From contig JBCAXE010000005.1 of assembly GCA_038534195.1 (NCBI GenBank), positions 60,391 to 124,390 on the forward strand: a stretch of DNA of 64,000 nt, written 5' to 3'. Below, piece by piece: positions 51,916 through 61,101 of this stretch (the stretch's first letter is position 1; each line of letters begins with the position of its first letter). The notes beneath the pieces are model-generated. The model was not told the DNA's origin and ran no database searches. It worked only from the letters and a program-made list of their open reading frames with translations. A program made the translations under genes and the position numbers. This DNA is from JAJFFW01 sp038534195. Its GTDB lineage: Bacteria > Pseudomonadota > Alphaproteobacteria > Caulobacterales > Parvularculaceae.

Positions 51916-53498
51916 CCGAGAGTATCGCGACGACCCCATGGCTCAGTCTGATGATTTTCCTGCCGTTGATTGGCGTCGTCAGTCTGATCGGTTTACGGAT
52001 GATGGCGCGCACCGGCGCGGACGGTCGCCTCGACGTCGGGGAAGAAGAGCGGATTGATCGCAATGCGCGCTTTATCGCGCTTCTTTTCACTTTAGGCGCC
52101 TTCGCCGTTTCGCTCTTTATCTATGGCGTTGAATATCAACCGTCGCTTGGCGGATATCAGCTCGTTGAAACCACGGCGTGGCTTGGCGGCGGCGTCAGCT
52201 ATAAAATGGGCGTGGACGGCATATCCATTCTGTTCGTCTTATTGACAACCTTCATCATGCCGATCTGCATCATCGCGTCCTGGACGTCGATCAAGAAACG
52301 GGTCGCCGATTACATGATCGCGTTTTTGGTGCTTGAGACGCTAATCCTGGGCGTTTTTTGCGCGCTTGATTTATTCGTATTCTACATCTTCTTCGAGGCG
52401 AGCCTGATCCCGATGTTCCTGATCATCGGGATCTGGGGATCGGAGGGACGCAAAGTTTTCGCAGGGATTGATATGCCGAGCCGCGTATATGCGGCCGTGA
52501 AATTCTTTCTCTACACGCTTCTCGGTTCTGTCTTACTGCTCATTGCCATGGCGTGGATGTATGTGACAGCTGGGACGACGGACATTCCGACCCTTCAACA
52601 GTATGATTTTCCGGCGGGGGCCCAGACCTGGCTCTGGCTTGCGTTCTTTGCGTCGTTCGCGGTCAAGATGCCGATGTGGCCGGTGCATACTTGGCTCCCT
52701 GATGCGCACGTTCAGGCGCCGACAGGCGGTTCCGTTGTCCTGGCTGCAATCCTCTTGAAAATGGGCGGCTACGGATTTTTGCGGTTTTCGCTACCGATGT
52801 TCCCGATCGCCAGCGCGGAATTTGCGCCGCTTGTTTACGCCTTGTCGATTGTCGCCATCATTTACACGTCTCTTGTCGCCCTGGCGCAGGAGGACATGAA
52901 AAAGCTCATCGCTTATTCGTCTGTGGCCCATATGGGGTTTGTGACAATGGGCATTTTCACGGGCACAGAGCAGGGGATCGAAGGCGCGCTCTTCCAGATG
53001 TTGTCCCACGGTTTTATTTCCGGCGCGCTCTTTTTATGCGTGGGCGTTGTTTACGACCGGATGCATACGCGCGAAATCGCAGCATACGGCGGGCTCGTTC
53101 ACCGCATGCCGTTTTACGCCTTTCTCTTTCTCTTCTTCACCATGGGGAATGTGGGCTTGCCGGGCGTTTCCGGTTTTGTGGGCGAGTTTCTCACAATGGC
53201 CGGCGCTTTCCGGGCCAATAGTTGGGTCGCCTTTTTCGCTGCGTTCGGCGTGATCCTTTCCGCGGCCTATGCGCTGCGCCTGTTCCGTCAGGTCATGTAT
53301 GGCGAACTAACCAAAGAACCGTTGATGACAATCACCGACGTCAATACGCGCGAATTGGGGATGCTCGCGGTTTTGATGGCGTGCGCGCTTTATCTCGGCG
53401 TTTATCCGAGCCCGGCGCTTCAGGTCTTCAGTCCGGCTGTTGATATAATTCTCACAAATTATCAGGCGGCGTTGAACGCCGTCGGAGGCGGGCTCTAA
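51912..53498 (+). CDS. nuoM: NADH-quinone oxidoreductase subunit M
   Basis: 528 residues, about 14 helices. Antiporter-like proton channel: FYIFFEASLIPMFLIIGIWG carries the key glutamate, MPMWPVHTWLPDAHVQAPTG the lysine-bearing helix region, and KLIAYSSVAHMGFV the conserved helix 8 segment. It overlaps nuoL by 4 bases (ATGA) and nuoN by 1 base (TAATG). Confidence 0.97.
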   Translation: MTESIATTPWLSLMIFLPLIGVVSLIGLRMMARTGADGRLDVGEEERIDRNARFIALLFTLGAFAVSLFIYGVEYQPSLGGYQLVETTAWLGGGVSYKMGVDGISILFVLLTTFIMPICIIASWTSIKKRVADYMIAFLVLETLILGVFCALDLFVFYIFFEASLIPMFLIIGIWGSEGRKVFAGIDMPSRVYAAVKFFLYTLLGSVLLLIAMAWMYVTAGTTDIPTLQQYDFPAGAQTWLWLAFFASFAVKMPMWPVHTWLPDAHVQAPTGGSVVLAAILLKMGGYGFLRFSLPMFPIASAEFAPLVYALSIVAIIYTSLVALAQEDMKKLIAYSSVAHMGFVTMGIFTGTEQGIEGALFQMLSHGFISGALFLCVGVVYDRMHTREIAAYGGLVHRMPFYAFLFLFFTMGNVGLPGVSGFVGEFLTMAGAFRANSWVAFFAAFGVILSAAYALRLFRQVMYGELTKEPLMTITDVNTRELGMLAVLMACALYLGVYPSPALQVFSPAVDIILTNYQAALNAVGGGL

Positions 53499-54940
53499 TG
53501 GGCATCTTTCAAACGCTTCAATTCGCTTTGCCTGAACTGCTCCTCGCTGTCGGCGCAATGGTGCTGTTGATCGTCGGCGTTTATCTGCGCGACAGCGCCT
53601 CGCGTATTGTCTCGCTCGCTTCTGTTGCGCTTCTGTTGGCGGCGCTTCTGCTTGCGGCCTTCGCCGGGGAAAACAGCGCGCAATCCATTTTCGGTGGGGC
53701 GTTCCGGATGGATGCGTTCGCCACCTTCGCCAAGGTGATCATCTTCGCGGCCGCCGCATTCGCCATCATCATGTCAGACAGATTTGTGGGCAGCGATGAT
53801 CTCGTGCGGTTTGAATATCCGGTTCTGATCGTACTCGCAGCCTTCGGCATGTCGCTGATGGTCTCGTCGACCGATCTGATCTCGCTCTATATGGGCGTCG
53901 AAACCCAAAGCCTTGCGCTTTATATTCTTGCCGCGTTTAACCGCGACAGCCGTCGCTCCACTGAAGCGGGTCTAAAGTATTTTGTCTTAGGGGCGCTTTC
54001 GTCCTGTCTGTTGCTTTACGGCGCCTCGCTGATCTACGGCTTCACTGGGGCCACAAGTTTTGAGGCGATTGCCGAAGCGGCCCGCGCCGATGAACAAAAC
54101 GCCGGGTTAGTGATCGGTCTCGTGTTCCTTATCTCCGGTCTCGCCTTCAAGGTCTCCGCGGCGCCGTTCCATATGTGGACGCCCGACGTATACGAAGGCT
54201 CGCCGACGCCCGTGACCGCATTCTTCGCCGCGGCCCCGAAACTTGCGGCCATGGCTCTTTTTGCGCGCGCGATGGTCGGTCCGTTCCCAGAAATTGTGGA
54301 CCAATGGCGGCCGGTGATCGCGATGATCGCGATTGCGTCAATGGCGGTCGGCGGGTTCTCGGCGATTGCGCAAACGAACATCAAGCGCCTGATGGCGTAT
54401 TCATCTATTGGCCATATGGGATACGCGTTGATCGGCCTTGCTGCGGGCTCTGCGCAGGGCGTGTCGGCGGTGTTGATCTATATGGCGATCTATGTGGCGA
54501 TGACGATCGGAACATTTGCGTGCATTTTGATGATGCGACGGCGCGGCGGCATGACGGAGAATATTTCTGACTTGGCAGGGCTTAAAGAAACCAACATGCC
54601 GCTCGCTATTATGTTCACGGTGCTGTTCTTTTCCCTGGCGGGTATTCCGCCGCTCGCCGGGTTCTTCGGTAAATGGTATGTGTTCGTTGCAGCGGTTGAC
54701 GCGAATCTCGCTTGGCTCGCTATTGTCGGCGCCATCGCAAGCGTCGTCTCTGCTTTCTACTATTTACGGGTGATCTGGTTCATGTGGTTTGACGAACCGG
54801 CTCCGGCCTTCGAACGGGCGGCGGGCGCAAATCTCAGCATGACAGCGCTCGCATCGACATTGCTGATGTTCCCTGTTCTTGTCGTCTTTATTGGCCCGCT
54901 GAGGAACGCGGCGACGCAAGCGGCCGCCGTGCTCTTCTGA
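53498..54940 (+). CDS. nuoN: NADH-quinone oxidoreductase subunit N
   Basis: 480 residues, 14 helices, third antiporter-like subunit of complex I. Landmarks are LYMGVETQSLALYILAAF, FKVSAAPFHMWTPDVYEGSPTPV, and IKRLMAYSSIGHMGYALIG. It ends the nuo run. birA starts 5 bases after its stop, as is common in alphaproteobacteria. Confidence 0.97.
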   Translation: MGIFQTLQFALPELLLAVGAMVLLIVGVYLRDSASRIVSLASVALLLAALLLAAFAGENSAQSIFGGAFRMDAFATFAKVIIFAAAAFAIIMSDRFVGSDDLVRFEYPVLIVLAAFGMSLMVSSTDLISLYMGVETQSLALYILAAFNRDSRRSTEAGLKYFVLGALSSCLLLYGASLIYGFTGATSFEAIAEAARADEQNAGLVIGLVFLISGLAFKVSAAPFHMWTPDVYEGSPTPVTAFFAAAPKLAAMALFARAMVGPFPEIVDQWRPVIAMIAIASMAVGGFSAIAQTNIKRLMAYSSIGHMGYALIGLAAGSAQGVSAVLIYMAIYVAMTIGTFACILMMRRRGGMTENISDLAGLKETNMPLAIMFTVLFFSLAGIPPLAGFFGKWYVFVAAVDANLAWLAIVGAIASVVSAFYYLRVIWFMWFDEPAPAFERAAGANLSMTALASTLLMFPVLVVFIGPLRNAATQAAAVLF

Positions 54941-54945
54941 AATCC

Positions 54946-55710
54946 GTGTCTGATACGTTCGCTTCCGGGTCAATTCTAAAGCACTACGACGCGCTTGACT
55001 CCACAAACCTTGAAGCGAAGCGTCTCATCGCAGACGGCGAAGCGGGCCCTGTCTGGATCATCGCTGATCGCCAGACCACCGGCTATGGCCGGCGCGGCGC
55101 GGCCTGGTTTCAGGAGGCTGGCGACCTGGCCGCGAGTTTGATCTTTACGCCGGCGAAAAGCGACAAGCATGTTGGGCAGCTTTCGTTCGCCGCGGCGCTC
55201 GCGGTAGCGGACGCCATTAATGCGGCCGCGACCAACGCGGAAGTCAAGTTGAAATGGCCGAACGATATCCTGATCGGCGGCGCCAAAATATCGGGCATCC
55301 TGCTTGAACTGATGACGCGGCCGGGCGCATCATCCGCGGTCGTTCTTGGCGTCGGCGTCAATATTGTGTCCAAGCCCTCCGGCGCCGACTATCCTGTGAC
55401 GCGGCTCCTCGACATGCTCGACGGGGCCGCGCCGCCGCCCAAAGCGCTTCTAGCGTCAATTGACGCTGCGCTTTTCAAATGGATGGAGGTTTGGGACAAG
55501 CAAGGCTTCGCGCCGATTCGCGACGCGTGGCTCCAGCAAGCGCAAAATGTCGGCGGGCCCATAACCGTACGTCTCCCCCAAGAGACGCTTTCAGGTATAT
55601 TCGACGGGCTTGATCATGACGGATCGCTCATCCTTTCAACGCCGGATGGCGTAAAAAGAATTACAGCAGGCGCTGTTTATTTTGGAGAAACCGATGCTGC
55701 TCGCAATTGA
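54946..55710 (+). CDS. birA: Biotin--[acetyl-CoA-carboxylase] ligase, without DNA-binding domain
   Basis: 254 residues, GTG start. Catalytic and C-terminal domains only; the helix-turn-helix of bifunctional E. coli BirA is absent, so it is a pure ligase. The biotinyl-AMP loop appears as TTGYGRRGAAW, followed by KLKWPNDILIGGAKISGILLE and the C-terminal SH3-like domain (GIFDGLDHDGSLIL). It loads biotin on AccB (Lys122, encoded at 31168-31638). It is translationally linked to nuoN upstream and overlaps coaX by 17 bases. Confidence 0.94.
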   Translation: MSDTFASGSILKHYDALDSTNLEAKRLIADGEAGPVWIIADRQTTGYGRRGAAWFQEAGDLAASLIFTPAKSDKHVGQLSFAAALAVADAINAAATNAEVKLKWPNDILIGGAKISGILLELMTRPGASSAVVLGVGVNIVSKPSGADYPVTRLLDMLDGAAPPPKALLASIDAALFKWMEVWDKQGFAPIRDAWLQQAQNVGGPITVRLPQETLSGIFDGLDHDGSLILSTPDGVKRITAGAVYFGETDAARN

Positions 55711-56470
55711 CGTGGGAAACACAAATTCTGTGATCGCCCTTTATGACGGAGGGCGGTCTGTTGCGACGTGGCGGACCTCGACATCGACGGTGCGGACAGC
55801 GGACGAATATGCGGTTTGGTTGTCGCAACTCATGTTGCTGGAGAACAAAAGCCTCAACGATATTTCCGACTGCATTATCTCAACAGTTGTCCCGCAGTCA
55901 TTGTTCCACCTGCGTAACCTTTCGCGGCGTTACTTTAATTGCGATCCTTATGTGGTCGGCGCTGATAATATTCCGGGCGTTGAAGTTCGGATATCGAAAC
56001 CCACGGAGGCTGGCGCCGACCGACTTGTAAACGCGGTCGGCGCTTATACCGCCCATGGCGGCCCGTTGGTTGTCGTCGATAGCGGCACGGCGACGAATTT
56101 TGACGTTGTCGGCGCCGATGGCGGTTTTGAAGGCGGCGTTATCGCGCCTGGCATCAATTTGTCGATGCAAGCGCTGCATGAAGCGGCGGCGCGCTTGCCA
56201 CGCATCGCGATCGAACGCCCGGAAAAGATCATCGGTACCGACACGGTCGGCGCCATGCAGACCGGTGTTTTCTGGGGTTATGTCAGTTTGATTGAGGGTC
56301 TTCTGGCGCGCATCAAAGCCGAGTATCCGGCGCCGATCAAAGTTGTCGCCACAGGCGGGATCGCATCATTGTTCGAAGGCGCCACCGACTCCATCGATAT
56401 TTTTGACAGCGAGTTGACAATACGGGGTCTGTTAGAAATCCATAAACGGCTTAAGGCGGGTAAGGCGTAA
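55694..56470 (+). CDS. coaX: Type III pantothenate kinase
   Basis: 258 residues from the ATG at 55694 (GGAG 6 bases before); a TTG at 55682 is in frame but less likely. First step of coenzyme A synthesis. Landmarks are the phosphate motif LAIDVGNTNSVIALYDGG, GADRLVNAVGAY, VVDSGTATNFDVV and GGVIAPGINLSMQAL. The start lies inside birA. rnj follows after 5 bases. Confidence 0.95.
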   Translation: MLLAIDVGNTNSVIALYDGGRSVATWRTSTSTVRTADEYAVWLSQLMLLENKSLNDISDCIISTVVPQSLFHLRNLSRRYFNCDPYVVGADNIPGVEVRISKPTEAGADRLVNAVGAYTAHGGPLVVVDSGTATNFDVVGADGGFEGGVIAPGINLSMQALHEAAARLPRIAIERPEKIIGTDTVGAMQTGVFWGYVSLIEGLLARIKAEYPAPIKVVATGGIASLFEGATDSIDIFDSELTIRGLLEIHKRLKAGKA

Positions 56471-56475
56471 CTTTC

Positions 56476-58137
56476 ATGAAAAGAGATGATCTGGTGTTCT
56501 TGCCGCTTGGCGGTTCGGGCGAAATCGGCATGAACATGAACCTCTACGGCTATGGCCGCGGAGAGTCCCGCGAGTGGATCATGATCGATTGCGGCGTCAC
56601 CTTCGGTGATCTTTCGACGCCTGGCATTGATCTTATTTGTCCTGATCCGGCGTTTATCCTTGACCATCGCGATAATCTGAAAGCGCTCCTCCTGACACAC
56701 GGGCACGAAGATCACATCGGCGCTGTGGCGCTGCTCGCGCCGAAGCTTGGCTGTCCGGTCTATGCGACGCCGTTTACGGCGGAATTAGTGAGGCGGAAGC
56801 TGGAGGAGAGGGAGGAAAACGGGGTCGTCGTCAACGTCATCGATATCGGCGCGCGATTTGAAATCGGTCCGTTCGATCTTGAATATGTGACGTTGACCCA
56901 TTCAATCCCGGAGCCCAACGGCGTCATCTTGAGAACGAAGTTGGGCGTTGTCCTGCATACGGGCGACTGGAAGATTGATCCTGAGCCAGCGCTTGGTCCG
57001 CTCACGAACGACAACGCAATCCGCAAACTTGGCGACAATGGGCTCATGGCGATGGTCTGCGATTCGACCAATGTCTTGTCACCCGGCGAATCCGGTTCTG
57101 AAACGCGGGTGGCGGAAAATCTGATCAGGGTGATTGCCGATCAGCCGGCGCGCGTCGCGGTTACGACGTTCGCGTCAAACCTTGCCCGCGTCGTTTCCAT
57201 CTGCCGAGCAGCGCACGCGAACGACCGCAGCGTTTGTTTGATGGGACGGTCCATGCTGCGCATTGTGGATGTCGCTCGAACAGTCGGATTGTTGCCAGAA
57301 GGCTTGTCGTTCGTTGACGAGCGCGAGGCGGGTTATTTGCCGCCCGAACATGTGCTTTATCTGTGTACGGGAAGTCAGGGCGAACCCCGGGCCGCCCTTG
57401 CGCGGATCGCCCGCAACGATCATTCCGACGTCATTCTGAAAGAGGGCGACACCGTCATCTTTTCGTCGAAGATCATTCCGGGCAATGAGCGCGAAATCTA
57501 TGATCTGCAAAACGATCTCGTGGAGCTTGGCGTGAAAATCATCACGGAAAAGGACGAGTTCGTTCATGTGTCCGGCCACCCTTGCCGGGACGAGCTCCGC
57601 CAGATGTACGCCTGGGCGCGCCCGGAGATTGCGATCCCCGTTCATGGCGAAGCGCGGCATCTGGAAGAGCATGCGTCGTTCGCTCTAGAGTTGGGCGCGA
57701 AGACCTCGCTGTCGCCGCGGAACGGGGACATGATCCGTCTGGCGCCTGACGGGCCTGAGATCATCGACGAAGTGCCTGTGGGGCGGCTCTATCTCGACGG
57801 ACATCACTTGATCGCCGATGGCGCAGCGCCGATCCGGGAGCGGCGAAAGCTTGGGTACGCCGGGTGCGTGACGGTTTCCTGCGTACTGACGGAAAACGGT
57901 AAGCTTGCCAGTCCGTCGGCCGTGGCGCTCATCGGCGCGCCGCTCGAAACCGAAACGGAAGACGACGTTCAACTGGCGTTGGAAGAAGCGATTGACGAGG
58001 CGGTCGAAGATTTACCGCGCGCCAAACGTCAGGATGACGACGCGGTGGAGAACGCAATCCGCCGCGCGGTGCGTCAGCAGCTCGGACGCCTCTGGGGGAA
58101 ACGTCCGCCCATCGCCGTTCTGCTTCACAGGGTTTGA
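56476..58137 (+). CDS. rnj: Ribonuclease J
   Basis: 553 residues. Metallo-beta-lactamase/beta-CASP nuclease with 5'-3' exonuclease and endonuclease activity in RNA processing. The zinc motif THGHEDHIG has H75, H77, D79 and H80, followed by LHTGDWKID, the beta-CASP segment, SGHPCRDELRQMYAWARPEIAIPVHGE and the C-terminal domain ending LGRLWGKRPPIAVLLHRV. Four bases separate it from the DUF1467 gene. Its place after nuoN-birA-coaX is the usual alphaproteobacterial arrangement. Confidence 0.95.
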   Translation: MKRDDLVFLPLGGSGEIGMNMNLYGYGRGESREWIMIDCGVTFGDLSTPGIDLICPDPAFILDHRDNLKALLLTHGHEDHIGAVALLAPKLGCPVYATPFTAELVRRKLEEREENGVVVNVIDIGARFEIGPFDLEYVTLTHSIPEPNGVILRTKLGVVLHTGDWKIDPEPALGPLTNDNAIRKLGDNGLMAMVCDSTNVLSPGESGSETRVAENLIRVIADQPARVAVTTFASNLARVVSICRAAHANDRSVCLMGRSMLRIVDVARTVGLLPEGLSFVDEREAGYLPPEHVLYLCTGSQGEPRAALARIARNDHSDVILKEGDTVIFSSKIIPGNEREIYDLQNDLVELGVKIITEKDEFVHVSGHPCRDELRQMYAWARPEIAIPVHGEARHLEEHASFALELGAKTSLSPRNGDMIRLAPDGPEIIDEVPVGRLYLDGHHLIADGAAPIRERRKLGYAGCVTVSCVLTENGKLASPSAVALIGAPLETETEDDVQLALEEAIDEAVEDLPRAKRQDDDAVENAIRRAVRQQLGRLWGKRPPIAVLLHRV

Positions 58138-58141
58138 ACCA

Positions 58142-58387
58142 ATGAATATCGGCGGCGCAATCGTGATCTTCGTCATCATCTGGTGGCTCGTGTTTTTCGC
58201 GCTCTTACCGATGGGCGTCACGTCGCGATGGGAAGCCGGCGAAGATGATGTCGACGGCGCCGAACCCGGCGCGCCGGTTGACCCGGATTTGAAACGCAAA
58301 GCGATCCGCGCAACGATAATCGCGTCCGTCCTGACCGTGATCGCGGTCGCGATCATTATGAGCGGGGTCATTAATTTTCGGGAATAA
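58142..58387 (+). CDS. DUF1467 small membrane protein
   Basis: 81 residues from the ATG at 58142; a longer frame reaching back into rnj is not used. Two helices (about 5-22 and 57-76) enclose the conserved loop VFFALLPMGVTSRWEAGEDD and a KRKAIRATII stretch. A widespread uncharacterised alphaproteobacterial protein, nearly always next to rnj. It ends the nuo-rnj transcription run. Confidence 0.88.
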   Translation: MNIGGAIVIFVIIWWLVFFALLPMGVTSRWEAGEDDVDGAEPGAPVDPDLKRKAIRATIIASVLTVIAVAIIMSGVINFRE

Positions 58388-58473
58388 AGGGTTCCCGCTT
58401 GAAAAATCAGTGCGCGCCCTTTATCTCTGAAGTGTCAATCGACCTCCTTTAACGCTATCCAGACCAGGGCGCC

Positions 58474-59961
58474 ATGAGCGAACCAAACGCCACTGACGAA
58501 CCGTTGCGCCCATCTGAAAGCGCGCCGCCGCCGAAATCGGAAGGCGGCAACGCTGAGCCTGAAGAAGACACCGCGACGCCGCTAAGCGAAAACCAGACCC
58601 TCGCGGATGCGTTTGTGCGATCCGTGATCGACGCGGTCGCTAACAACGACACCGAACAGGCGCGTACCCTTTGCGGCGAGTTGCATCCCGCCGACCTCGC
58701 CGACTTGTTCGGTCTTTTAAGCGAAGAAGGCCGGGCGAAACTGACGGTCATGCTCGGCGACGGGTTGCAGCCGGAGGTGCTGGCTGAACTCGATCCGGAT
58801 TTGACCGAAGAGATCGTCAGCGTCATGCAGCCCGAACAGGTGGCGGACGCGGTAAGCGAACTCGACACCGATGACGCCGCCTTCATTCTCGAAGAATTGG
58901 ACGAAGAAAAACGCGCCGAAATTCTCGCCGAAGTGCCGTTGGCCGATCGTCTCGCGCTCCATGCGGCGTTTGATTATGACGAGGACAGCGCCGGCCGCTT
59001 AATGCAGCGCGATGTTTTTGCTGCGCCGGCTTATTGGACCGTGGGGCAAATTATCGATCGTTTGCGCGGTTCGGAAGATTTACCCGATCGTTTCTTTGAA
59101 GTCTTCGTTGTCGATCCGGCGTACAAGCCTATCGGCGAGGTGCCGCTAGCGGCGCTTCTGAAGTCGCAGCGTGATATAGTCATCGCGGATCTTATTCCCG
59201 ATACGGAATTCCGGCGCATCTCTGTGGACATGGATCAGGAAGAGGTCGCCTATCTGTTCGAGCAGTATAATCTCATCTCCGCGCCAGTGGTGGATGACGG
59301 CGACCGCCTCGTCGGCATGATCACCGTGGACGACGTCGTTGAGATCGTTCACGAAGAAACCCACGAAGACATGTTGGCGCTAGCGGGCGTTGAGGCGGAT
59401 ACAGGCTTGTCGGATACGGTCGTCGAGACGGTGCGGTCGCGCTTTTCCTGGCTGGCGGTAAATCTTGGCACGGCCATCATGGCGTCATTAGTGATTGCGC
59501 TCTTTGACGCCGCCATTGAAAGAGTGGTGGCGCTCGCCGTCTTGATGCCGATTGTCGCGAGCATGGGCGGTAACGCCGGCACGCAGACCTTGACCGTGGC
59601 CGTGCGCTCGCTCGCCACCAAAGACCTCACAGGCGCCAACGCCGCGCGCATCATTTGGCGCGAAGCGCTGGTGGGCGGCGTCAACGGGATCTTGTTCGCC
59701 GTCATTATGGGCGTCCTGGCCGGCGTTTGGTATGCATCGACGGGGGCGGGACCAACAGATGGCCTGCAGCTCGGTCTCGTAGTCGGCGTGGCCATGATCA
59801 TCAATCTGCTCGCGGCGGGGCTTGCCGGGATCATGGTGCCGATCGCATTGCAACGCGCCGGCGCGGACCCTGCTGTTTCCTCGGCCGTCTTCGTGACGAC
59901 GATCACCGATATTGTCGGCTTTTTTGTTTTTCTCGGTCTCGCGGCGGTCGTTTTGCTTTGA
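58474..59961 (+). CDS. mgtE: MgtE-type magnesium transporter
   Basis: 495 residues. An acidic leader (1-45) precedes the MgtE N-domain of superhelical repeats (about 50-165: LHPADLADLFGLLSEE, AFILEELDEEKRAEIL). Two CBS domains follow (about 170-300, with DRLVGMITVDDVVEIVHEE), then a connecting helix and five membrane helices (about 325-495) bearing the pore motif PIVASMGGNAGTQTL. It imports Mg2+ as a dimer, closed by Mg2+ bound in the N/CBS domains. 86 bases of non-coding DNA precede it. Confidence 0.95.
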   Translation: MSEPNATDEPLRPSESAPPPKSEGGNAEPEEDTATPLSENQTLADAFVRSVIDAVANNDTEQARTLCGELHPADLADLFGLLSEEGRAKLTVMLGDGLQPEVLAELDPDLTEEIVSVMQPEQVADAVSELDTDDAAFILEELDEEKRAEILAEVPLADRLALHAAFDYDEDSAGRLMQRDVFAAPAYWTVGQIIDRLRGSEDLPDRFFEVFVVDPAYKPIGEVPLAALLKSQRDIVIADLIPDTEFRRISVDMDQEEVAYLFEQYNLISAPVVDDGDRLVGMITVDDVVEIVHEETHEDMLALAGVEADTGLSDTVVETVRSRFSWLAVNLGTAIMASLVIALFDAAIERVVALAVLMPIVASMGGNAGTQTLTVAVRSLATKDLTGANAARIIWREALVGGVNGILFAVIMGVLAGVWYASTGAGPTDGLQLGLVVGVAMIINLLAAGLAGIMVPIALQRAGADPAVSSAVFVTTITDIVGFFVFLGLAAVVLL

Positions 59962-59964
59962 CGA

Positions 59965-60450
59965 TCAGGCTCGCCGCCGCCTAATCATCAGTACAAAGAA
60001 GAATATAACGCCGCCAACAATGAGAAGCGTGAAAGTGCCGGGTTCGGGCACATCCACCGGCGGATCCACAGGCGGATCGGTCGGCGGCGGATTCTCAGTA
60101 TCGTCGCCGTCATTGTCGTCGTCATCCTCGCCAGTGGGCGGCGGGCCGCCCGGAATATCCACCGGCGGCAGGCCGATCGGGGGGACGGTCAGCGTTGGCG
60201 GCAAATTAACGTCCGTGGGCGGTAAGAAAAACGGCGTCTCCGGCGGGAACGCCGGGGGCGGGTCCGCGTTCACATTTGGCGGCGGCGTCAGCGATGCGAG
60301 CGCCGGGCCTTCACTGTCGGGGGAGGGGCTCGCCCGCCCTGCCTGCTCTGGATAAACCGGACCGTAACCGGCTAACCGCGCTGGGACAGGACGGGCTCCT
60401 AAAAAGAATCGCCGCCGGCCCTCCGCGGACCGTCGCCGTCGCCGCAGCAA
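59965..60450 (-). CDS. Proline-rich PEP-CTERM sorting-signal protein (start uncertain, possible frameshift)
   Basis: The frame is open from about 60450, but its only early start is a TTG with no ribosome site or signal peptide. The body is low-complexity Pro/Asp (PPVDIPGGPPPTGEDDDDND, NPPPTDPPVDPPVDVP). It ends with a textbook PEP-CTERM tail: VPEPGT, a hydrophobic helix LLIVGGVIFFFVLMI and RRRRA. Such tails are cut by an exosortase (not in the window). The frame overlaps the preceding ORF's end by 52 bases. A -1 shift at the five-T run (A5 on the plus strand, 60401-60405) would give it a membrane-leader N-terminus. Confidence 0.6.
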   Translation of the reverse strand: MLRRRRRSAEGRRRFFLGARPVPARLAGYGPVYPEQAGRASPSPDSEGPALASLTPPPNVNADPPPAFPPETPFFLPPTDVNLPPTLTVPPIGLPPVDIPGGPPPTGEDDDDNDGDDTENPPPTDPPVDPPVDVPEPGTFTLLIVGGVIFFFVLMIRRRRA

Positions 60451-60635
60451 CCGCAGCTGATGACGATATCATTGCGGATATCGCCAACTGCGCGCGCATA
60501 AAGTTTCGCAATTTCTTCCTCGGACACCGGCGTCGCCGCAGGACCGCCCGCGCGGTTCTTGCCGAACCCGCCTGTCCACACGATCGCAATGGCGACAATC
60601 GCCGCTGCGATGATATTTGCTAATCCATTACCCAT
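60399..60635 (-). CDS. Small protein with N-terminal membrane leader, possibly the 5' part of the PEP-CTERM gene
   Basis: 78 residues. ATG with GGTGG 6 bases upstream. The hydrophobic stretch (about 6-22, NIIAAAIVAIAIVW) looks like a signal anchor. The rest is polar, with SEEEIAKLYARAVGDIRNDI and a CGCC cysteine cluster. It stops (TAG) inside a TTTTTAG sequence that also gives an AGGAG motif. It could be an independent small gene or the broken front of the PEP-CTERM protein downstream. I do not recognise a family. Confidence 0.5.
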   Translation of the reverse strand: MGNGLANIIAAAIVAIAIVWTGGFGKNRAGGPAATPVSEEEIAKLYARAVGDIRNDIVISCGCCGDGDGPRRAGGDSF

Positions 60636-61101
60636 CGATCCACCTACCTCATGCCCGGTTCGCTACTCGGCTCGATCGCCGCCCCAAGGTCGAATCGCGG
60701 TCCGGACGCCCCGCGTTGTTCGAGTGTAAATACCCAAGTCTTGTGCCATTTTTACCAGTATGAGCCAAAACCGGCGCAAAATTGAAGAATAGGATGTTTT
60801 GGCCGCCGTTAACACGCCCATGGCGTGAAATCGCTGGTTTTAAACGCGAATTCGCCCCGCAGGCCGGCGGTCTGCGGCGTTTTGGCGACTTCATGCTGGC
60901 GCGCGCGTCCCCGTTTGGCACAGGGCCGGCCGCCGCCGCGCCGCCTACACAATCGCCGGCGGGCGTGCTAATAATGCGGTTAAGGCGGAGCCTCGTGGGG
61001 CGCTCTGCGTAACCGGCGCAATTCGTGGAAACGCGGAGCCGGACGGTTGGTGAAGCGTGCAGTTTTTGAAAGCGCGCGCGCAGACGAGGGGTAGTAGGTT
61101 C
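60636..61101. other. 466-base region without a convincing gene
   Basis: A 76-codon plus-strand frame (60782-61012, TTG start) has no ribosome site and Arg/Ala-rich composition, so it is not called. No terminator or repeat stands out. Promoters for the two diverging genes must lie here, but none could be identified with confidence. Confidence 0.5.

Noticed and set aside
60782..61012. 76-codon plus-strand frame
   Set aside because: TTG start without ribosome site, biased composition, no recognisable motif.
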